A stretch of DNA of 64,000 bases from Saccharibacillus nicotianae. Lineage in GTDB: Bacteria > Bacillota > Bacilli > Paenibacillales > Paenibacillaceae. The stretch is taken from NCBI RefSeq assembly GCF_042681745.1, contig NZ_JBHUGF010000010.1, positions 2,108,001-2,172,000 of the forward strand, written 5' to 3'. Both the position numbers and the translations under genes were made by a program. The stretch's first letter is position 1, and each line of letters starts with the position of its first letter. Below the pieces are notes generated by a model. That model had not been told where the DNA came from. It saw only the letters and a list, made by a program, of their open reading frames with translations, and made no database searches. Shown here in pieces: positions 7,485 through 17,441 of the stretch.

Positions 7485-10400
7485 TTAAGCAATATCTGCT
7501 TCTTCATCATCCAATTTGACCGATACCAGCTTCGATACGCCGCCTTCTTCCATCGTGACTCCATAGAGCACATCAGCTTCTTCCATTGTGCCTTTACGGT
7601 GGGTAACGACGATAAACTGGGTAAGTCCTGAAAACTCTCTTAAATACTGCGCAAACCGCACCACATTCGCTTCATCCAGTGCTGCTTCTACTTCATCCAG
7701 TACACAGAACGGTACAGGTTTGACTTGTAAAATAGCAAATAGCAATGCCATCGCAGTTAATGCTCGTTCCCCACCAGAAAGCAATTGTAGATTTTGTAGC
7801 TTTTTACCTGGTGGTTGTGCCACAATATCTATCCCTGTTTCCAGCATACGTTCAGGATCGATCAATACCAAGTCTGCACGACCTCCACCGAACAATTTAC
7901 TAAATACCGTACCAAATTGACCACGAATAGCATCGAACGTCACTTTAAAGCGTTTGGACATTTCTTCATCCATTTCGCGAATGACTTGGTATAGTGTTGT
8001 TTTGGCTTCGACCAGATCGTTTTGTTGAAGCGTCAAAAATTCATAACGTTCATTCACACGTTGATATTCTTCGATCGCTCCTAGATTGACTTCACCCAAA
8101 GCAGTAATTCTAGATTTGAGATGACGTACTTCTTTTTCAGCGAACTCGATATCTTCTGGCAATTCATAATCTCTTTTTGCCATTTCATAAGTGAGTTCAT
8201 AATCTTCGCGCAATTTTGCTAAAATATTTTCCAGCTCTACATCCAGTCGATTGACTTGAATCTCTATTTTGCGCAATTCATCTTCTACGACTTTCAGTTC
8301 ATTTCGTTGTTCACGTGTTTCGTTTTCTTCTAATTCTAACTTTTGTTGTAGTCGTGCACGTTCTGCACGTTTTAATTCCAGTTGTTCACTGGTCTCTGTA
8401 CGTTTACGGCGCAGACGTTCCAACTCTTCACGCTGACGTTTTTGTTCGCGTTCATTTTTTTCCAAATCTTTGACAATTACAGCCAATTGATCACGATTGC
8501 TCTGTAGCTCTTGACCGTAATCTTGCGATTCTTCCTGTGAACGAGACAATTGTTCTTCCAGCGAAAATATTTCCTGACTCAGCTTACCTTCACGAATTTT
8601 GAGATCTGTTACTTTTTCTTGCAATTGCTCTTTGGCAGACTCATTTGATTTACGCATTTTTTCTGCATTTTGAATACCGTCTTGAATAGCTTGCTCTTGC
8701 TTTTGCAGTTCAATCAGCTTTTGTTCTGCTTCTTTACGTGCTTTGGCAATAGCTGCTAACTCTTCGGTATAGCTACTTTTCTCTTGCCCGTATAATTCAT
8801 ATTGTTCATTCACATGACGTAACTCATGTTCGATTTGTTTGAGTTCACTTGCAACTTGCTGTTCTTCTGTACGTTTGCGATCACCATCGGCTCGCAATTG
8901 GTCGAGACGATTCTCATGATCTTGCAGACGCTTCTGCACATCAATAATTTCTTTTTGCAGACATTTGACTTGCGATTCACTTTCAACAATCTCATGCTCT
9001 AATTGATCAAGCTGACGCTTGCGTCCAAGTAAATTATTATTCTTTTTGTGTTGACTACCACCGGTCATCGATCCACCAGCATTCACCACATCGCCTTCAA
9101 GAGTAACAATCCGATAACGATAACCTAGTTTACCTGCTATACGGTTCGCTTGTTCTAGCGTCTCTGCGATCACTACACTACCGATCAGACTGCCTACGAT
9201 CGCTGCATAACGCTCATCATAACCGACAAGCTCAGCACCGATACCGACAAAGCCTTCTGCACTTTCAGCTATTCGTTTATCATTATCTTGTATTTTGCGT
9301 GGACGAATAACATCCAGCGGTAAGAAAGTAGCCCGACCTAATTGACGTTGTTTCAAAAAAGCTATCGCTTTACGCGATACTTCTTCATTTTCCATCACCA
9401 CATGCTGCACAGAAGCACCTAGTGCCGTCTCCATAGCCAGTTCTAATTTCTCAGGCACGGTAATCAGTTCAGCTACTGCTCCATGTACACCTTGAAGTTG
9501 GGCATTGCGCGATGCTTTGAGTACTTCTTTGACTCCTAGCATAAAGCCTTCAAAATCTTCTTGCATTTCCTGCATCGTATCGCGGCGAGATATCAAAGCT
9601 TCGCGGCGTTGTTCCCATTTGCGGATCGCAGTCTGCATTTCTTCGCCAGACTTCTGCAATTTATGCAATTGTTCACTATGTTGAATATAATCAACACGCA
9701 CTTTAGCGATTTCTTTAGCTAATTTATCCGTTTGTACCGCAGAAGCGGCTTTGCTATCTTCTAGCCGCTTTTTCTCGGTCTGCCATTTACCAGATTCACT
9801 TTCAGCTCGTACCATCCGTCGCTGGGTATTCTCAGTCTGTTGATCAGCATACCGAATTTCATTACGAGCTTGTGCCATTGTATTCATCAATTCCAAAAGT
9901 TCACCTTTTAGACTTTCTTCCTGATGCTGTCCAATACCACCATTGATCTGCAACAAACTATTTTCTTCTTGAGCGATCATTTGTTGTAATTCACTTAACT
10001 GCTTGGTCAATGTTGCAAATTTGGTCTGTAACTGCTGACTTTCATCTGTACGCTGACTGGTACGCTCTTCGCTACGTTCTAGTGCTACACCTAATTGCTT
10101 TTGATTTTGCTCTAAATTAAGACGGCGTTCTTTGAGTAACTCGCCTAAACCTTCAGACTTCTCTGTCTGCTCGCTATATTGCAGTAACAGCCCTTGTAAT
10201 GTTTCTACTGCTTCTTCTGCTTCGCGTAGAGCACCGCGTTCATTTTCAAGCTTCTCATCATGACCGGATACTACGCTAGCTAATCGTTGTTGTACTTTTT
10301 CGAGTTCAGCCATTTTACCGCTTGCTGTAGTCCAAGCAGTATGAATTCGTTCTATCCCATGAACATAGAGAGAGATTTCTTTATGTTTCAGTTCTTCTTT

Positions 10401-11054
10401 GAGTTCTTTGAAATGAATCGCTTTGGTAGATTGTTCTTTTAGCGGTTCAATCTGATCTTCAAGCTCATGCACAAGATCATAGATACGCAATAAATTTTGC
10501 TCGGTATCATCTAATTTGCGAACAGCGTCTTTTTTACGAGATTTGTATTTTACAATACCTGATGCTTCTTCAAAAATACCCCGTCGATCTTCAGAACGAG
10601 TACTTAGTATTTCTTCGATCCGTCCTTGCCCGATAATCGAATAGGCTTCTTTCCCGATTCCTGTATCCATAAATAGTTCGGTGATATCTTTGAGACGACA
10701 CGATTGTTTGTTGATCAAATATTCGCTATCTCCACTGCGATGTACCCGACGTGTAATCGTCACTTCACCGAAATCGAGTGGCAATGTCTGATCTTCATTA
10801 TCGAGTGTCAGTGATACTTCTGAATAACTTACTGCTTTTCGACTATCGCTACCTGCAAAAATGATATCTTCCATCTTGCCACCACGAAGAGACTTGGCAC
10901 TTTGCTCACCAAGCACCCAGCGGATTCCATCAGATATATTACTTTTGCCGCTACCATTTGGTCCGACAACGGCGGTAATGCCTTTTACAAATTCCATTTC
11001 TGTCTTATCAGCAAAAGATTTAAATCCTGCTAATTCTATTCTTTTCAGGAACAT
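7485..11054 (-). CDS. smc: Chromosome partition protein SMC
   Basis: SMC is the ATPase of the condensin complex with ScpA and ScpB, which folds and segregates the nucleoid. The 1189-residue protein has the N-terminal Walker A (GPNGSGKSNISDGIRWVLGEQ region, residues about 32-50), a long coiled coil rich in Glu, Gln, Lys and Leu, a hinge at about 515-650 with a Gly-rich end (GGSMTGGS), the returning coiled coil, and the C-terminal head with ABC signature LLSGGERALTAMALLFAIL and Walker B PFCVLDEVEAALDEANV. Length is typical. The RBS AGAGGTG is 11 nt from ATG 11052-11054. A long hairpin separates it from rnc upstream. Confidence 0.98.
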   Translation of the reverse strand: MFLKRIELAGFKSFADKTEMEFVKGITAVVGPNGSGKSNISDGIRWVLGEQSAKSLRGGKMEDIIFAGSDSRKAVSYSEVSLTLDNEDQTLPLDFGEVTITRRVHRSGDSEYLINKQSCRLKDITELFMDTGIGKEAYSIIGQGRIEEILSTRSEDRRGIFEEASGIVKYKSRKKDAVRKLDDTEQNLLRIYDLVHELEDQIEPLKEQSTKAIHFKELKEELKHKEISLYVHGIERIHTAWTTASGKMAELEKVQQRLASVVSGHDEKLENERGALREAEEAVETLQGLLLQYSEQTEKSEGLGELLKERRLNLEQNQKQLGVALERSEERTSQRTDESQQLQTKFATLTKQLSELQQMIAQEENSLLQINGGIGQHQEESLKGELLELMNTMAQARNEIRYADQQTENTQRRMVRAESESGKWQTEKKRLEDSKAASAVQTDKLAKEIAKVRVDYIQHSEQLHKLQKSGEEMQTAIRKWEQRREALISRRDTMQEMQEDFEGFMLGVKEVLKASRNAQLQGVHGAVAELITVPEKLELAMETALGASVQHVVMENEEVSRKAIAFLKQRQLGRATFLPLDVIRPRKIQDNDKRIAESAEGFVGIGAELVGYDERYAAIVGSLIGSVVIAETLEQANRIAGKLGYRYRIVTLEGDVVNAGGSMTGGSQHKKNNNLLGRKRQLDQLEHEIVESESQVKCLQKEIIDVQKRLQDHENRLDQLRADGDRKRTEEQQVASELKQIEHELRHVNEQYELYGQEKSSYTEELAAIAKARKEAEQKLIELQKQEQAIQDGIQNAEKMRKSNESAKEQLQEKVTDLKIREGKLSQEIFSLEEQLSRSQEESQDYGQELQSNRDQLAVIVKDLEKNEREQKRQREELERLRRKRTETSEQLELKRAERARLQQKLELEENETREQRNELKVVEDELRKIEIQVNRLDVELENILAKLREDYELTYEMAKRDYELPEDIEFAEKEVRHLKSRITALGEVNLGAIEEYQRVNERYEFLTLQQNDLVEAKTTLYQVIREMDEEMSKRFKVTFDAIRGQFGTVFSKLFGGGRADLVLIDPERMLETGIDIVAQPPGKKLQNLQLLSGGERALTAMALLFAILQVKPVPFCVLDEVEAALDEANVVRFAQYLREFSGLTQFIVVTHRKGTMEEADVLYGVTMEEGGVSKLVSVKLDDEEADIA

Positions 11055-11110
11055 AGTTCGTTGTTCACCTCTACTGCTATTGTAGCATAATTACCTGCTG
11101 CTTCATCAAT

Positions 11111-11180
11111 GGAAAAAGAGCAAAAAGCGGTCGATGCCTCTTGATTCACGCAAGCTGGCTGTGACTGCTCTTTGCTCTTT
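11111..11180 (-). terminator. Long imperfect hairpin between rnc and smc
   Basis: Arms 11115-11132 and 11163-11180 are complementary over 18 bp with one mismatch and one G-U in the minus-strand RNA, enclosing a 30-nt loop. A short U run follows. It probably terminates or attenuates the fab-rnc transcript before smc. RNase III, encoded just upstream, cleaves long stems of this kind, so processing is also possible. Confidence 0.65.
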
Positions 11181-11212
11181 GTTTGTCCTGTAATTGTCAG
11201 AAAAGAGAACGG

Positions 11213-11905
11213 TTATTTCAACTTCAACCGATTCAATGCCGCGGCGGCTGCGCGTTGCTCTGCTTCTTTTTTAGAACGCCCGGCTCCCTGACCTAAACTC
11301 TCTTCTCCCATACATACTTCCGAGACAAACTCCCGCTCATGTGCAGGGCCTTTCTCTTCAATAATACGATACTCCAGTACTCCCATATTGTGATGCTGGG
11401 TTAATTCCTGAAGCTCGGTCTTGAAGTCCATCATCTGGAACTGCCCACCTGGAGAAATGCCTGAGAATACATGTGTGTTTAGAAAAGACTTCACAGCTTC
11501 TAAGCCTTGATCCAGATATAATGCTCCAATAAAAGATTCAAAAACATCAGCGAGCAGTGCTGGACGCTGACGTCCCCCTGTCAATTCTTCTCCTTTGCCA
11601 AGCAAAACGTATTTGCCAAAGTCGAGCGCTTCTGCAAATTTCACTAATGAAGGTTCGCATACAATCGCTGCACGCAATTTGGTAAGTTCACCTTCAGGAC
11701 GCTCAGGATATGCATTGTACAGGTACTCCGACACTGTCAATTCCAAAACCGCATCACCCAAAAATTCAAGGCGCTCATTATCTTGATGCTGACTAAAACG
11801 ATGTTCATTTACATAAGAAGCATGCGTGAACGCCTGTTTGAGCAATTGACGGTTTTGAAATTGGATTTGAATTTGCTGTTGTAGCTGTTTCACATCTCCG
11901 TTCAA
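11213..11905 (-). CDS. rnc: Ribonuclease III
   Basis: RNase III cleaves double-stranded RNA in rRNA precursors and structured mRNAs. The 230-residue protein has the catalytic domain signature NERLEFLGDAVLE (residues about 43-55, acidic metal ligands present) and a C-terminal double-stranded RNA-binding domain (from DFKTELQELTQ to RSKKEAEQRAAAAALNRL). The start is TTG 11903-11905, supported by AAGGAG 8 nt upstream; a GTG four codons later lies too close to its GGAGAT. It is the last gene of the fapR-to-rnc operon, 12 bp after fabF. Confidence 0.97.
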   Translation of the reverse strand: MNGDVKQLQQQIQIQFQNRQLLKQAFTHASYVNEHRFSQHQDNERLEFLGDAVLELTVSEYLYNAYPERPEGELTKLRAAIVCEPSLVKFAEALDFGKYVLLGKGEELTGGRQRPALLADVFESFIGALYLDQGLEAVKSFLNTHVFSGISPGGQFQMMDFKTELQELTQHHNMGVLEYRIIEEKGPAHEREFVSEVCMGEESLGQGAGRSKKEAEQRAAAAALNRLKLK

Positions 11906-11917
11906 GAAACTGACTCC

Positions 11918-13156
11918 TTACACTTCAAATTTCTTCAGGATGATTGAGGCATTATGCCCCCCGAATCCAAAAGAGTTGGACATTACTACATTCAAATCTG
12001 CTTTACGTGCTTCATTCGGCACATAGTCTAAATCACATTCAGGATCTTGGTTATGCAAATTGATCGTTGGAGCAATAATCTGATTTTGCAAAGATAGTGC
12101 ACAGATTACAGCTTCGATACCACCAGCCGCTCCTAACAAATGACCTGTCATAGACTTGGTCGAACTTACAGCGATGTTATAGGCATGATCGCCTAATGCT
12201 AATTTGATTGCTTTCGTTTCAGACTTATCACCTACAGGAGTAGATGTACCATGAGCATTGATATAATCAATATCTTCCGGTGTTATGCCTGCACTACGAA
12301 TTGCCATTTTCATACAACGAGCTGGGCCATCAGGATCAGGCTCTGTCATATGGTGAGCATCTGCGCTTAATCCGTAACCAATCACTTCAGCGTAAATATG
12401 AGCTCCACGTTTTTGAGCGTGTTCTAACGATTCAAGAACCATAATTCCTGAACCTTCACCCATTACAAATCCATCACGACCGGTATCAAATGGACGACTT
12501 GCTGTTGTTGCTTCGTCGTTACGTGTAGACATCGCACGCATCGCACAGAAACCACCCAATCCAGAAGGACGAATTGTTGCTTCAGCACCACCAGTAATCA
12601 TAACGTCTGCTTCACCATCGCGAATAAACTTAAATGAATCTCCAATCGCATGACTACCACTTGCACAAGCACTAACAGGAGCCAGATTCGGTCCTTTTGC
12701 GCCATGAAGAATAGATACATGACCAGAAGCCATATTAGCGATCATCATTGGAATAAAGAACGGACTAATCCGTTTTGGTCCTTTTTCCATTAGAATAGCA
12801 TGTTGATCTTCAAATGTGCCCAGACCACCAATACCCGATCCGATAATAACCCCTACACGCTCAGGATCAGTATCTTCTGCAATATTAAGCTTACTGTCTT
12901 TCAAAGCTTCAACTGTTGCCGCTTCTGCAAATTGAACAAAACGATCCATTTTGCGAGCTTCTTTGCGTTCCATATAATCTTCTGCATTGAAATCTTTGAC
13001 TTCGGCAGCAATTTGCGTAGGATAACCACTGACATCAAAACTTTCAATGGTACTTACACCGGATTGACCGGTAATAATATTATTCCAAAATGTATCTTTG
13101 TCTTTACCAAGGGAAGTCATAACTCCCAAGCCTGTAATTACTACTCTATGCTTCAA
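11918..13156 (-). CDS. fabF: 3-oxoacyl-ACP synthase II (KAS II)
   Basis: FabF condenses malonyl-ACP with acyl-ACP to elongate fatty acids and is the enzyme with temperature-sensitive activity in bacteria. The thiolase-fold protein shows the catalytic Cys (about C164, SACASGS), the His of INAHGTSTPVGD (about 303) and the His of STKSMTGHLLGAAGG (about 340). The start is TTG 13154-13156, giving MKHRVVITGLG: the AGAGGTG site is 6 nt before it, whereas the in-frame ATG at 13160-13162 lies only one nt after the same site. A hairpin lies between acpP and fabF. Confidence 0.97.
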   Translation of the reverse strand: MKHRVVITGLGVMTSLGKDKDTFWNNIITGQSGVSTIESFDVSGYPTQIAAEVKDFNAEDYMERKEARKMDRFVQFAEAATVEALKDSKLNIAEDTDPERVGVIIGSGIGGLGTFEDQHAILMEKGPKRISPFFIPMMIANMASGHVSILHGAKGPNLAPVSACASGSHAIGDSFKFIRDGEADVMITGGAEATIRPSGLGGFCAMRAMSTRNDEATTASRPFDTGRDGFVMGEGSGIMVLESLEHAQKRGAHIYAEVIGYGLSADAHHMTEPDPDGPARCMKMAIRSAGITPEDIDYINAHGTSTPVGDKSETKAIKLALGDHAYNIAVSSTKSMTGHLLGAAGGIEAVICALSLQNQIIAPTINLHNQDPECDLDYVPNEARKADLNVVMSNSFGFGGHNASIILKKFEV

Positions 13157-13234
13157 ACACATTCACCTCTATATCGACTGCATGTGTATATTTTTGTGTT
13201 CCATCCAAAAAACAAAAGACGCCAAAATGAGGAG

Positions 13235-13270
13235 AAGTCCCGGCCCACTAACAAGCAGGTAACGGGACTT
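13235..13270 (-). terminator. Weak hairpin between acpP and fabF
   Basis: Arms AAGTCCCG (13235-13242) and CGGGACTT (13263-13270) pair perfectly over 8 bp, but on the minus strand the following sequence (CTCCTCATTTTGG) has no strong U run. Most likely an attenuator or mRNA-stabilising stem that sets a high acpP to fabF ratio. Confidence 0.45.
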
Positions 13271-13280
13271 TTGTTAAGCC

Positions 13281-13514
13281 TTAGGTATGAGATTGTATGT
13301 AAGTTACAACTTCACCTACGGTCGTAATTTTCTCCGCATCTTCGTCAGAAATTTCCAAGTCAAACTCATCTTCCAATTCCATAACCAGTTCCACTACATC
13401 AAGCGAATCTGCGCCAAGATCATCTTTAAAAGATGATTCTAATTTAATTTCAGCTTCGTCAGCTCCCAAACGGTCAATAACGATGCGTTTTACACGATCC
13501 AAAACATCAGACAT
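13281..13514 (-). CDS. acpP: Acyl carrier protein
   Basis: ACP carries acyl chains on a phosphopantetheine arm throughout fatty acid synthesis. The 77-residue acidic protein has the modified serine in GADSLDVVELVMELE (S37). The ATG at 13512-13514 is chosen over an in-frame TTG seven codons upstream because GAGGAGGTG precedes it at 6 nt spacing and MSDVLDRVKRIV is the family start. It lies between fabG and fabF with 62 and 124 bp gaps. Confidence 0.98.
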   Translation of the reverse strand: MSDVLDRVKRIVIDRLGADEAEIKLESSFKDDLGADSLDVVELVMELEDEFDLEISDEDAEKITTVGEVVTYIQSHT

Positions 13515-13597
13515 CCGTTTCACCTCCTCTTCCAAAGTATTATACGAAAATCACACGCAAAAAGCCACATATCCCTAAAAGGGATATCATACTTCTT

Positions 13598-14347
13598 TTA
13601 CATGTACATACCGCCATCCACATGAAGCGTCTGTCCTGTCATGTAAGAAGCTGCCGGTGATACTAGGAAAGAAACAACCGATGCAATTTCCTCGGGTTGA
13701 CCGAGACGTGCAAGCGGAATACCTTCTAGCATTTTGTTACGCAGTTCTTCACTCAGTTCATCCGTCATATCTGTTGCAATAAATCCGGGCGCCACACAAT
13801 TCACTGTGATGCCACGTGAAGCTAATTCTTTTGCCGATGCTTTGGTTAAACCAATCACACCTGCTTTGGCTGCGACATAGTTAGCTTGACCAGGGTTACC
13901 CAGCACACCAACTACAGAAGAAATATTAATAATGCGACCGTAACGTTGTTTCATCATGGGACGAGTAACCGCTTTGAGGCAATTGAATACGCCTTTGAGG
14001 TTCGTCTCAATCACTTGATCAAATTCGTCTTCTTTCATTCGCATGATCAGGTTATCACGAGTAATACCTGCATTATTAATCAAAATGTCGATTTTACCAA
14101 ATGTTTCATTGACTTGTTTGACCATCGCTTCCGCTTCCGCAGCTATACCTACATTAGCGCGAACAGCAAAAGCTTTGACACCCAATTCTTCGATCAGACG
14201 TACCGTTTCATTAGCAGCATCTTCACTACCTGCATAGTTGACTGCGATATCTGCTCCAGCTTCTGCTAGTGCAAGCGCAATACTACGTCCTATGCCACGT
14301 GAAGCTCCTGTAACCAAAGCAGCCTGTCCTTGAAGTGGCTTACTCAT
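13598..14347 (-). CDS. fabG: 3-oxoacyl-ACP reductase
   Basis: FabG reduces 3-oxoacyl-ACP with NADPH in each elongation cycle. The 249-residue short-chain dehydrogenase has the cofactor motif TGASRGIG (about 13-20), NNAG (91-94), and the catalytic Ser144, Tyr157, Lys161 set (NISS, then YVAAK). It ends in the usual VDGGMYM. An AAAGGAG site lies 11 nt before ATG 14345-14347. It is 55 bp after fabD in the same operon. Confidence 0.97.
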   Translation of the reverse strand: MSKPLQGQAALVTGASRGIGRSIALALAEAGADIAVNYAGSEDAANETVRLIEELGVKAFAVRANVGIAAEAEAMVKQVNETFGKIDILINNAGITRDNLIMRMKEDEFDQVIETNLKGVFNCLKAVTRPMMKQRYGRIINISSVVGVLGNPGQANYVAAKAGVIGLTKASAKELASRGITVNCVAPGFIATDMTDELSEELRNKMLEGIPLARLGQPEEIASVVSFLVSPAASYMTGQTLHVDGGMYM

Positions 14348-14402
14348 AACATACGCATCTCCTTTTCAAATGAATCATCTGATCCGGCTTCTGGAGGGAA
14401 GA

Positions 14403-15335
14403 TTATACTTCCACTTGAAGTGCTTCTATACTTTCCAGACTGCTTATATTAATCAAGCGTACATTTTTATCTATTTTTTTAATCAATCCTGTTAATACGT
14501 TGCCAGGACCAATTTCGATAAAAGTATCCACACCTTCATGAATCAGAAAGCGAACACTATCTTCCCATAATACAGGAGAGTATACCTGTTCTACCAGTAA
14601 TGCTTGAATATCGCTTGCATTTGTAACCGTGGTTGCTGTGACGTTTGCTACTACTGGCACTGTAGCATCGCGGAAAGACACCGACTGCAAACGCTCAGAT
14701 AATTGATCTGCTGCCGATTTCATGAGTGAAGAATGGAAAGGCCCACTAACTTCAAGCATAATCGCGCGCTTACCACCAATTTCTTTGACTCTTGCAGATA
14801 CAGCGTTAACACCTTCTACAGAACCGGAGACTACAATCTGCCCCGGACAGTTCACATTAGCTAGTTCAACTGCATGTCCTGTAGCTGAGACTTCAGCACA
14901 TAAAGCTGCTAAAGGTTCACGTTCTGCTCCAAGTACTGCTGCCATAGCTCCTTGACCGGATGGAACTGCCTGTTCCATAAATTGCCCGCGTGCACGAACA
15001 ATCGCTACCGCTTGTTCAAAATCTAAAGCATTCGCTGCAACAAGAGCGCTATATTCTCCAAGACTATGTCCTGCTACATAATCAGGTATAATATTTTTAG
15101 ATTTCAAAGCTTCTAGTAAAGCGATACTAGCTGTTAACAAAGCAGGTTGTGTATTGGCTGTTTGTTTTAATTGCTCTTCCGGTCCTTCAAAAGCAAGCTC
15201 GCTGATACTAAAGCCCAGTGTTTCATCCGCTGTTTTGAATAGTTGTGCTGCTTGAGGTAGTGCATCATAAACATCTTTTGCCATACCTACTTTTTGCGCA
15301 CCTTGACCTGGAAATACAAATGCTATTTTACCCAT
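14403..15335 (-). CDS. fabD: Malonyl-CoA:ACP transacylase
   Basis: FabD loads malonyl groups onto ACP. The 310-residue protein has FPGQGAQKVGM at the N-terminus, the nucleophile in GHSLGEY (S91), and the later active-site His segment VSGPFHSSLM near 200. Length is normal. A GGAGGAG site precedes ATG 15333-15335. It sits between fabH and fabG. Confidence 0.97.
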   Translation of the reverse strand: MGKIAFVFPGQGAQKVGMAKDVYDALPQAAQLFKTADETLGFSISELAFEGPEEQLKQTANTQPALLTASIALLEALKSKNIIPDYVAGHSLGEYSALVAANALDFEQAVAIVRARGQFMEQAVPSGQGAMAAVLGAEREPLAALCAEVSATGHAVELANVNCPGQIVVSGSVEGVNAVSARVKEIGGKRAIMLEVSGPFHSSLMKSAADQLSERLQSVSFRDATVPVVANVTATTVTNASDIQALLVEQVYSPVLWEDSVRFLIHEGVDTFIEIGPGNVLTGLIKKIDKNVRLINISSLESIEALQVEV

Positions 15336-15381
15336 AGGAATAATCTCCTCCCTATTACTTCTACTCGTTAAATCACTATTA

Positions 15382-16371
15382 TTACCAGACTAATACCGAT
15401 GCGCCCCAAGTCAGACCGCCACCAAAGCCAACCATCACTACGCGATCGCCTTCTTTGATACGTCCTGATTCTACTGCTTCTACCAAAGCAAGCGGAATCG
15501 AAGCTGCTGATGTATTCGCATATTTGTCTACATTGATCATGACGCGATCTTCTGATAATTCCAGACGATTCATTGCAGATTGAATAATACGAATATTCGC
15601 TTGATGCGGAATCAAGATATCGATATCGTCTTTGGTCATTCCTGCTTTGCGAAGTACTTCATCTGTTGCTGAACCCATTACACGTACAGCAAATTTGAAT
15701 ACTTCACGTCCACCCATACGGATGTAATGTTGATTATTGCTTAATGTTTCTGTTGAAGCTGGCAAACGTGAACCACCTGCTGGCATCGTCAACAACTCGC
15801 CACCAGAACCTTCAGCGCCTAGATCAAATGATTTGAAACCACGACCTTCGCCCACTTCACCGATAATCACTGCTCCAGCACCATCACCGAACAATACGCA
15901 AGTGTTACGATCAGTATAATCTGTAATACGAGACAATGTATCTGCTCCAATAACAAGTGCATTTTTATATAAACCCATTTGCAACATACTTGTCGCAGAT
16001 GCTAGTGAATAGACAAATCCAGAACACGCTGCTGATAGATCAAAAGCCGCCGCGTTTTTTGCACCTAATTTATCTTGCAAAATACAAGCGGTTGACGGGA
16101 AAAAAGTATCCGGTGTAATCGTAGCTACAACTATCAAATCTAGTTCTGTTGCATCCATACCTGCTGATTCCAACGCTTTGATCGCTGCTTCATAAGCCAA
16201 ATCAGAAGTCGCTTGCTCAGGAGCTGCAATATGACGCTCACGAATACCTGTACGACTGACAATCCATTCGTCATTCGTTTCCACCATTTTTTCTAGATCA
16301 GCATTTGTTAATATTTTTTCAGGAACATATTTTCCTGTTCCGATAATTCCGATAGGTAAAACATTAATCAT
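15382..16371 (-). CDS. fabH: 3-oxoacyl-ACP synthase III (KAS III)
   Basis: FabH starts fatty acid synthesis by condensing an acyl-CoA primer with malonyl-ACP; in Gram-positives it favours branched primers. The catalytic triad is visible: Cys in LSAACSGFVYS (about C116), His in PHQANIRI (about 250) and Asn in NVDKYANTSAASIP (about 280). I use ATG 16369-16371, 8 nt from AGAGAG; an in-frame GTG three codons upstream (16378-16380) is the alternative. Its position between plsX and fabD differs from Bacillus subtilis, where fabH is elsewhere. Confidence 0.96.
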   Translation of the reverse strand: MINVLPIGIIGTGKYVPEKILTNADLEKMVETNDEWIVSRTGIRERHIAAPEQATSDLAYEAAIKALESAGMDATELDLIVVATITPDTFFPSTACILQDKLGAKNAAAFDLSAACSGFVYSLASATSMLQMGLYKNALVIGADTLSRITDYTDRNTCVLFGDGAGAVIIGEVGEGRGFKSFDLGAEGSGGELLTMPAGGSRLPASTETLSNNQHYIRMGGREVFKFAVRVMGSATDEVLRKAGMTKDDIDILIPHQANIRIIQSAMNRLELSEDRVMINVDKYANTSAASIPLALVEAVESGRIKEGDRVVMVGFGGGLTWGASVLVW

Positions 16372-16457
16372 TGGTGTCACTCTCTTCCCACTAATTTCCT
16401 CATCGTTTTCATTCTATGTCATTACGGTGGGGATGGATAAAACATGACGCAAGATGC

Positions 16458-17441
16458 TTATTGTATAACTTCTTTAGATATATTTTCAACCAGTTGATTG
16501 CTAATCGCTATTCTAGCTTGACGAACAGCATGCTTAATCGCTCCAGCATCAGATGAACCATGACTTTTAAGAACAAGCCCGTTCAATCCAAGCAAAGGAG
16601 CACCTCCATGCTCTTTGTAATCCAGCTTGCTCTTTAGACCGCGAAGTTCAGGCATTAATAATGCTGCTCCAATCTTCGTTTTGAGCGATTTGCTAAATTG
16701 TTGTTTGAGCAGTGAAAACATAGCCGATGCGGTACCTTCAAGTGACTTTAACATAATATTTCCTGCAAAACCATCACAGACCAATACATCACATACACCA
16801 TTCAGTACATCGCGTGCTTCTACATTTCCTACAAAATGAATAGGCAATGCTTCTAGTAGTGGATATGCTTCTTTAGTTAATTCATTTCCTTTGTTGGCTT
16901 CTGTACCTACGTTCAATAATCCTACACGCGGTTTAGAAATGCCATGAACTTTATCTCTGTAAATGCTACCCATCAACGCATACTGTGCTAGATGCTCTGG
17001 CTTCGCATCCATATTAGCTCCAAGATCAAGCGCAAGTGTTCCGCCATCATCAATCGTTGGAATCATAGGCGCAAGTGCAGGACGTTCGATGCCTTTGATT
17101 CGACCGACAACCAGTAGACCGGTTGTCATCAGAGCACCTGTATTCCCTGCTGAGATCATCGCCTGAGCATTGCCTTCTTTGACCATACGACCTGCTACAA
17201 CCATCGAAGCGTCTTTTTTGCGACGAACTGCTTTGACAGGTTCGTCTTCAGCTTCAATTGTTTCAGTCGTATGTACTATTTTTAAATTGGATGGAATCTC
17301 GGTAAGTAGTGCCCGGATACGAGATTCGTCTCCTACTAGAATGATTTCGGTATCTTTCCATTCTTTGGCGGCTTCTAGCCCACCTAACACATTACTGTCT
17401 GGAGCGTGATCTCCGCCCATCGCATCAATGGCGATTATCAT
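16458..17441 (-). CDS. plsX: Phosphate acyltransferase PlsX
   Basis: PlsX makes acyl-phosphate from acyl-ACP for PlsY, the first step of phospholipid synthesis in most Gram-positives. The 327-residue protein begins MIIAIDAMGGDHAPDSNVLG and has the conserved SAGNTGALM segment near 96 and CDGFAGNIMLKSLEG near 220. GGAGGAG precedes ATG 17439-17441. It overlaps the 3' end of fapR by 17 nt, so the two are translationally coupled. Confidence 0.97.
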   Translation of the reverse strand: MIIAIDAMGGDHAPDSNVLGGLEAAKEWKDTEIILVGDESRIRALLTEIPSNLKIVHTTETIEAEDEPVKAVRRKKDASMVVAGRMVKEGNAQAMISAGNTGALMTTGLLVVGRIKGIERPALAPMIPTIDDGGTLALDLGANMDAKPEHLAQYALMGSIYRDKVHGISKPRVGLLNVGTEANKGNELTKEAYPLLEALPIHFVGNVEARDVLNGVCDVLVCDGFAGNIMLKSLEGTASAMFSLLKQQFSKSLKTKIGAALLMPELRGLKSKLDYKEHGGAPLLGLNGLVLKSHGSSDAGAIKHAVRQARIAISNQLVENISKEVIQ

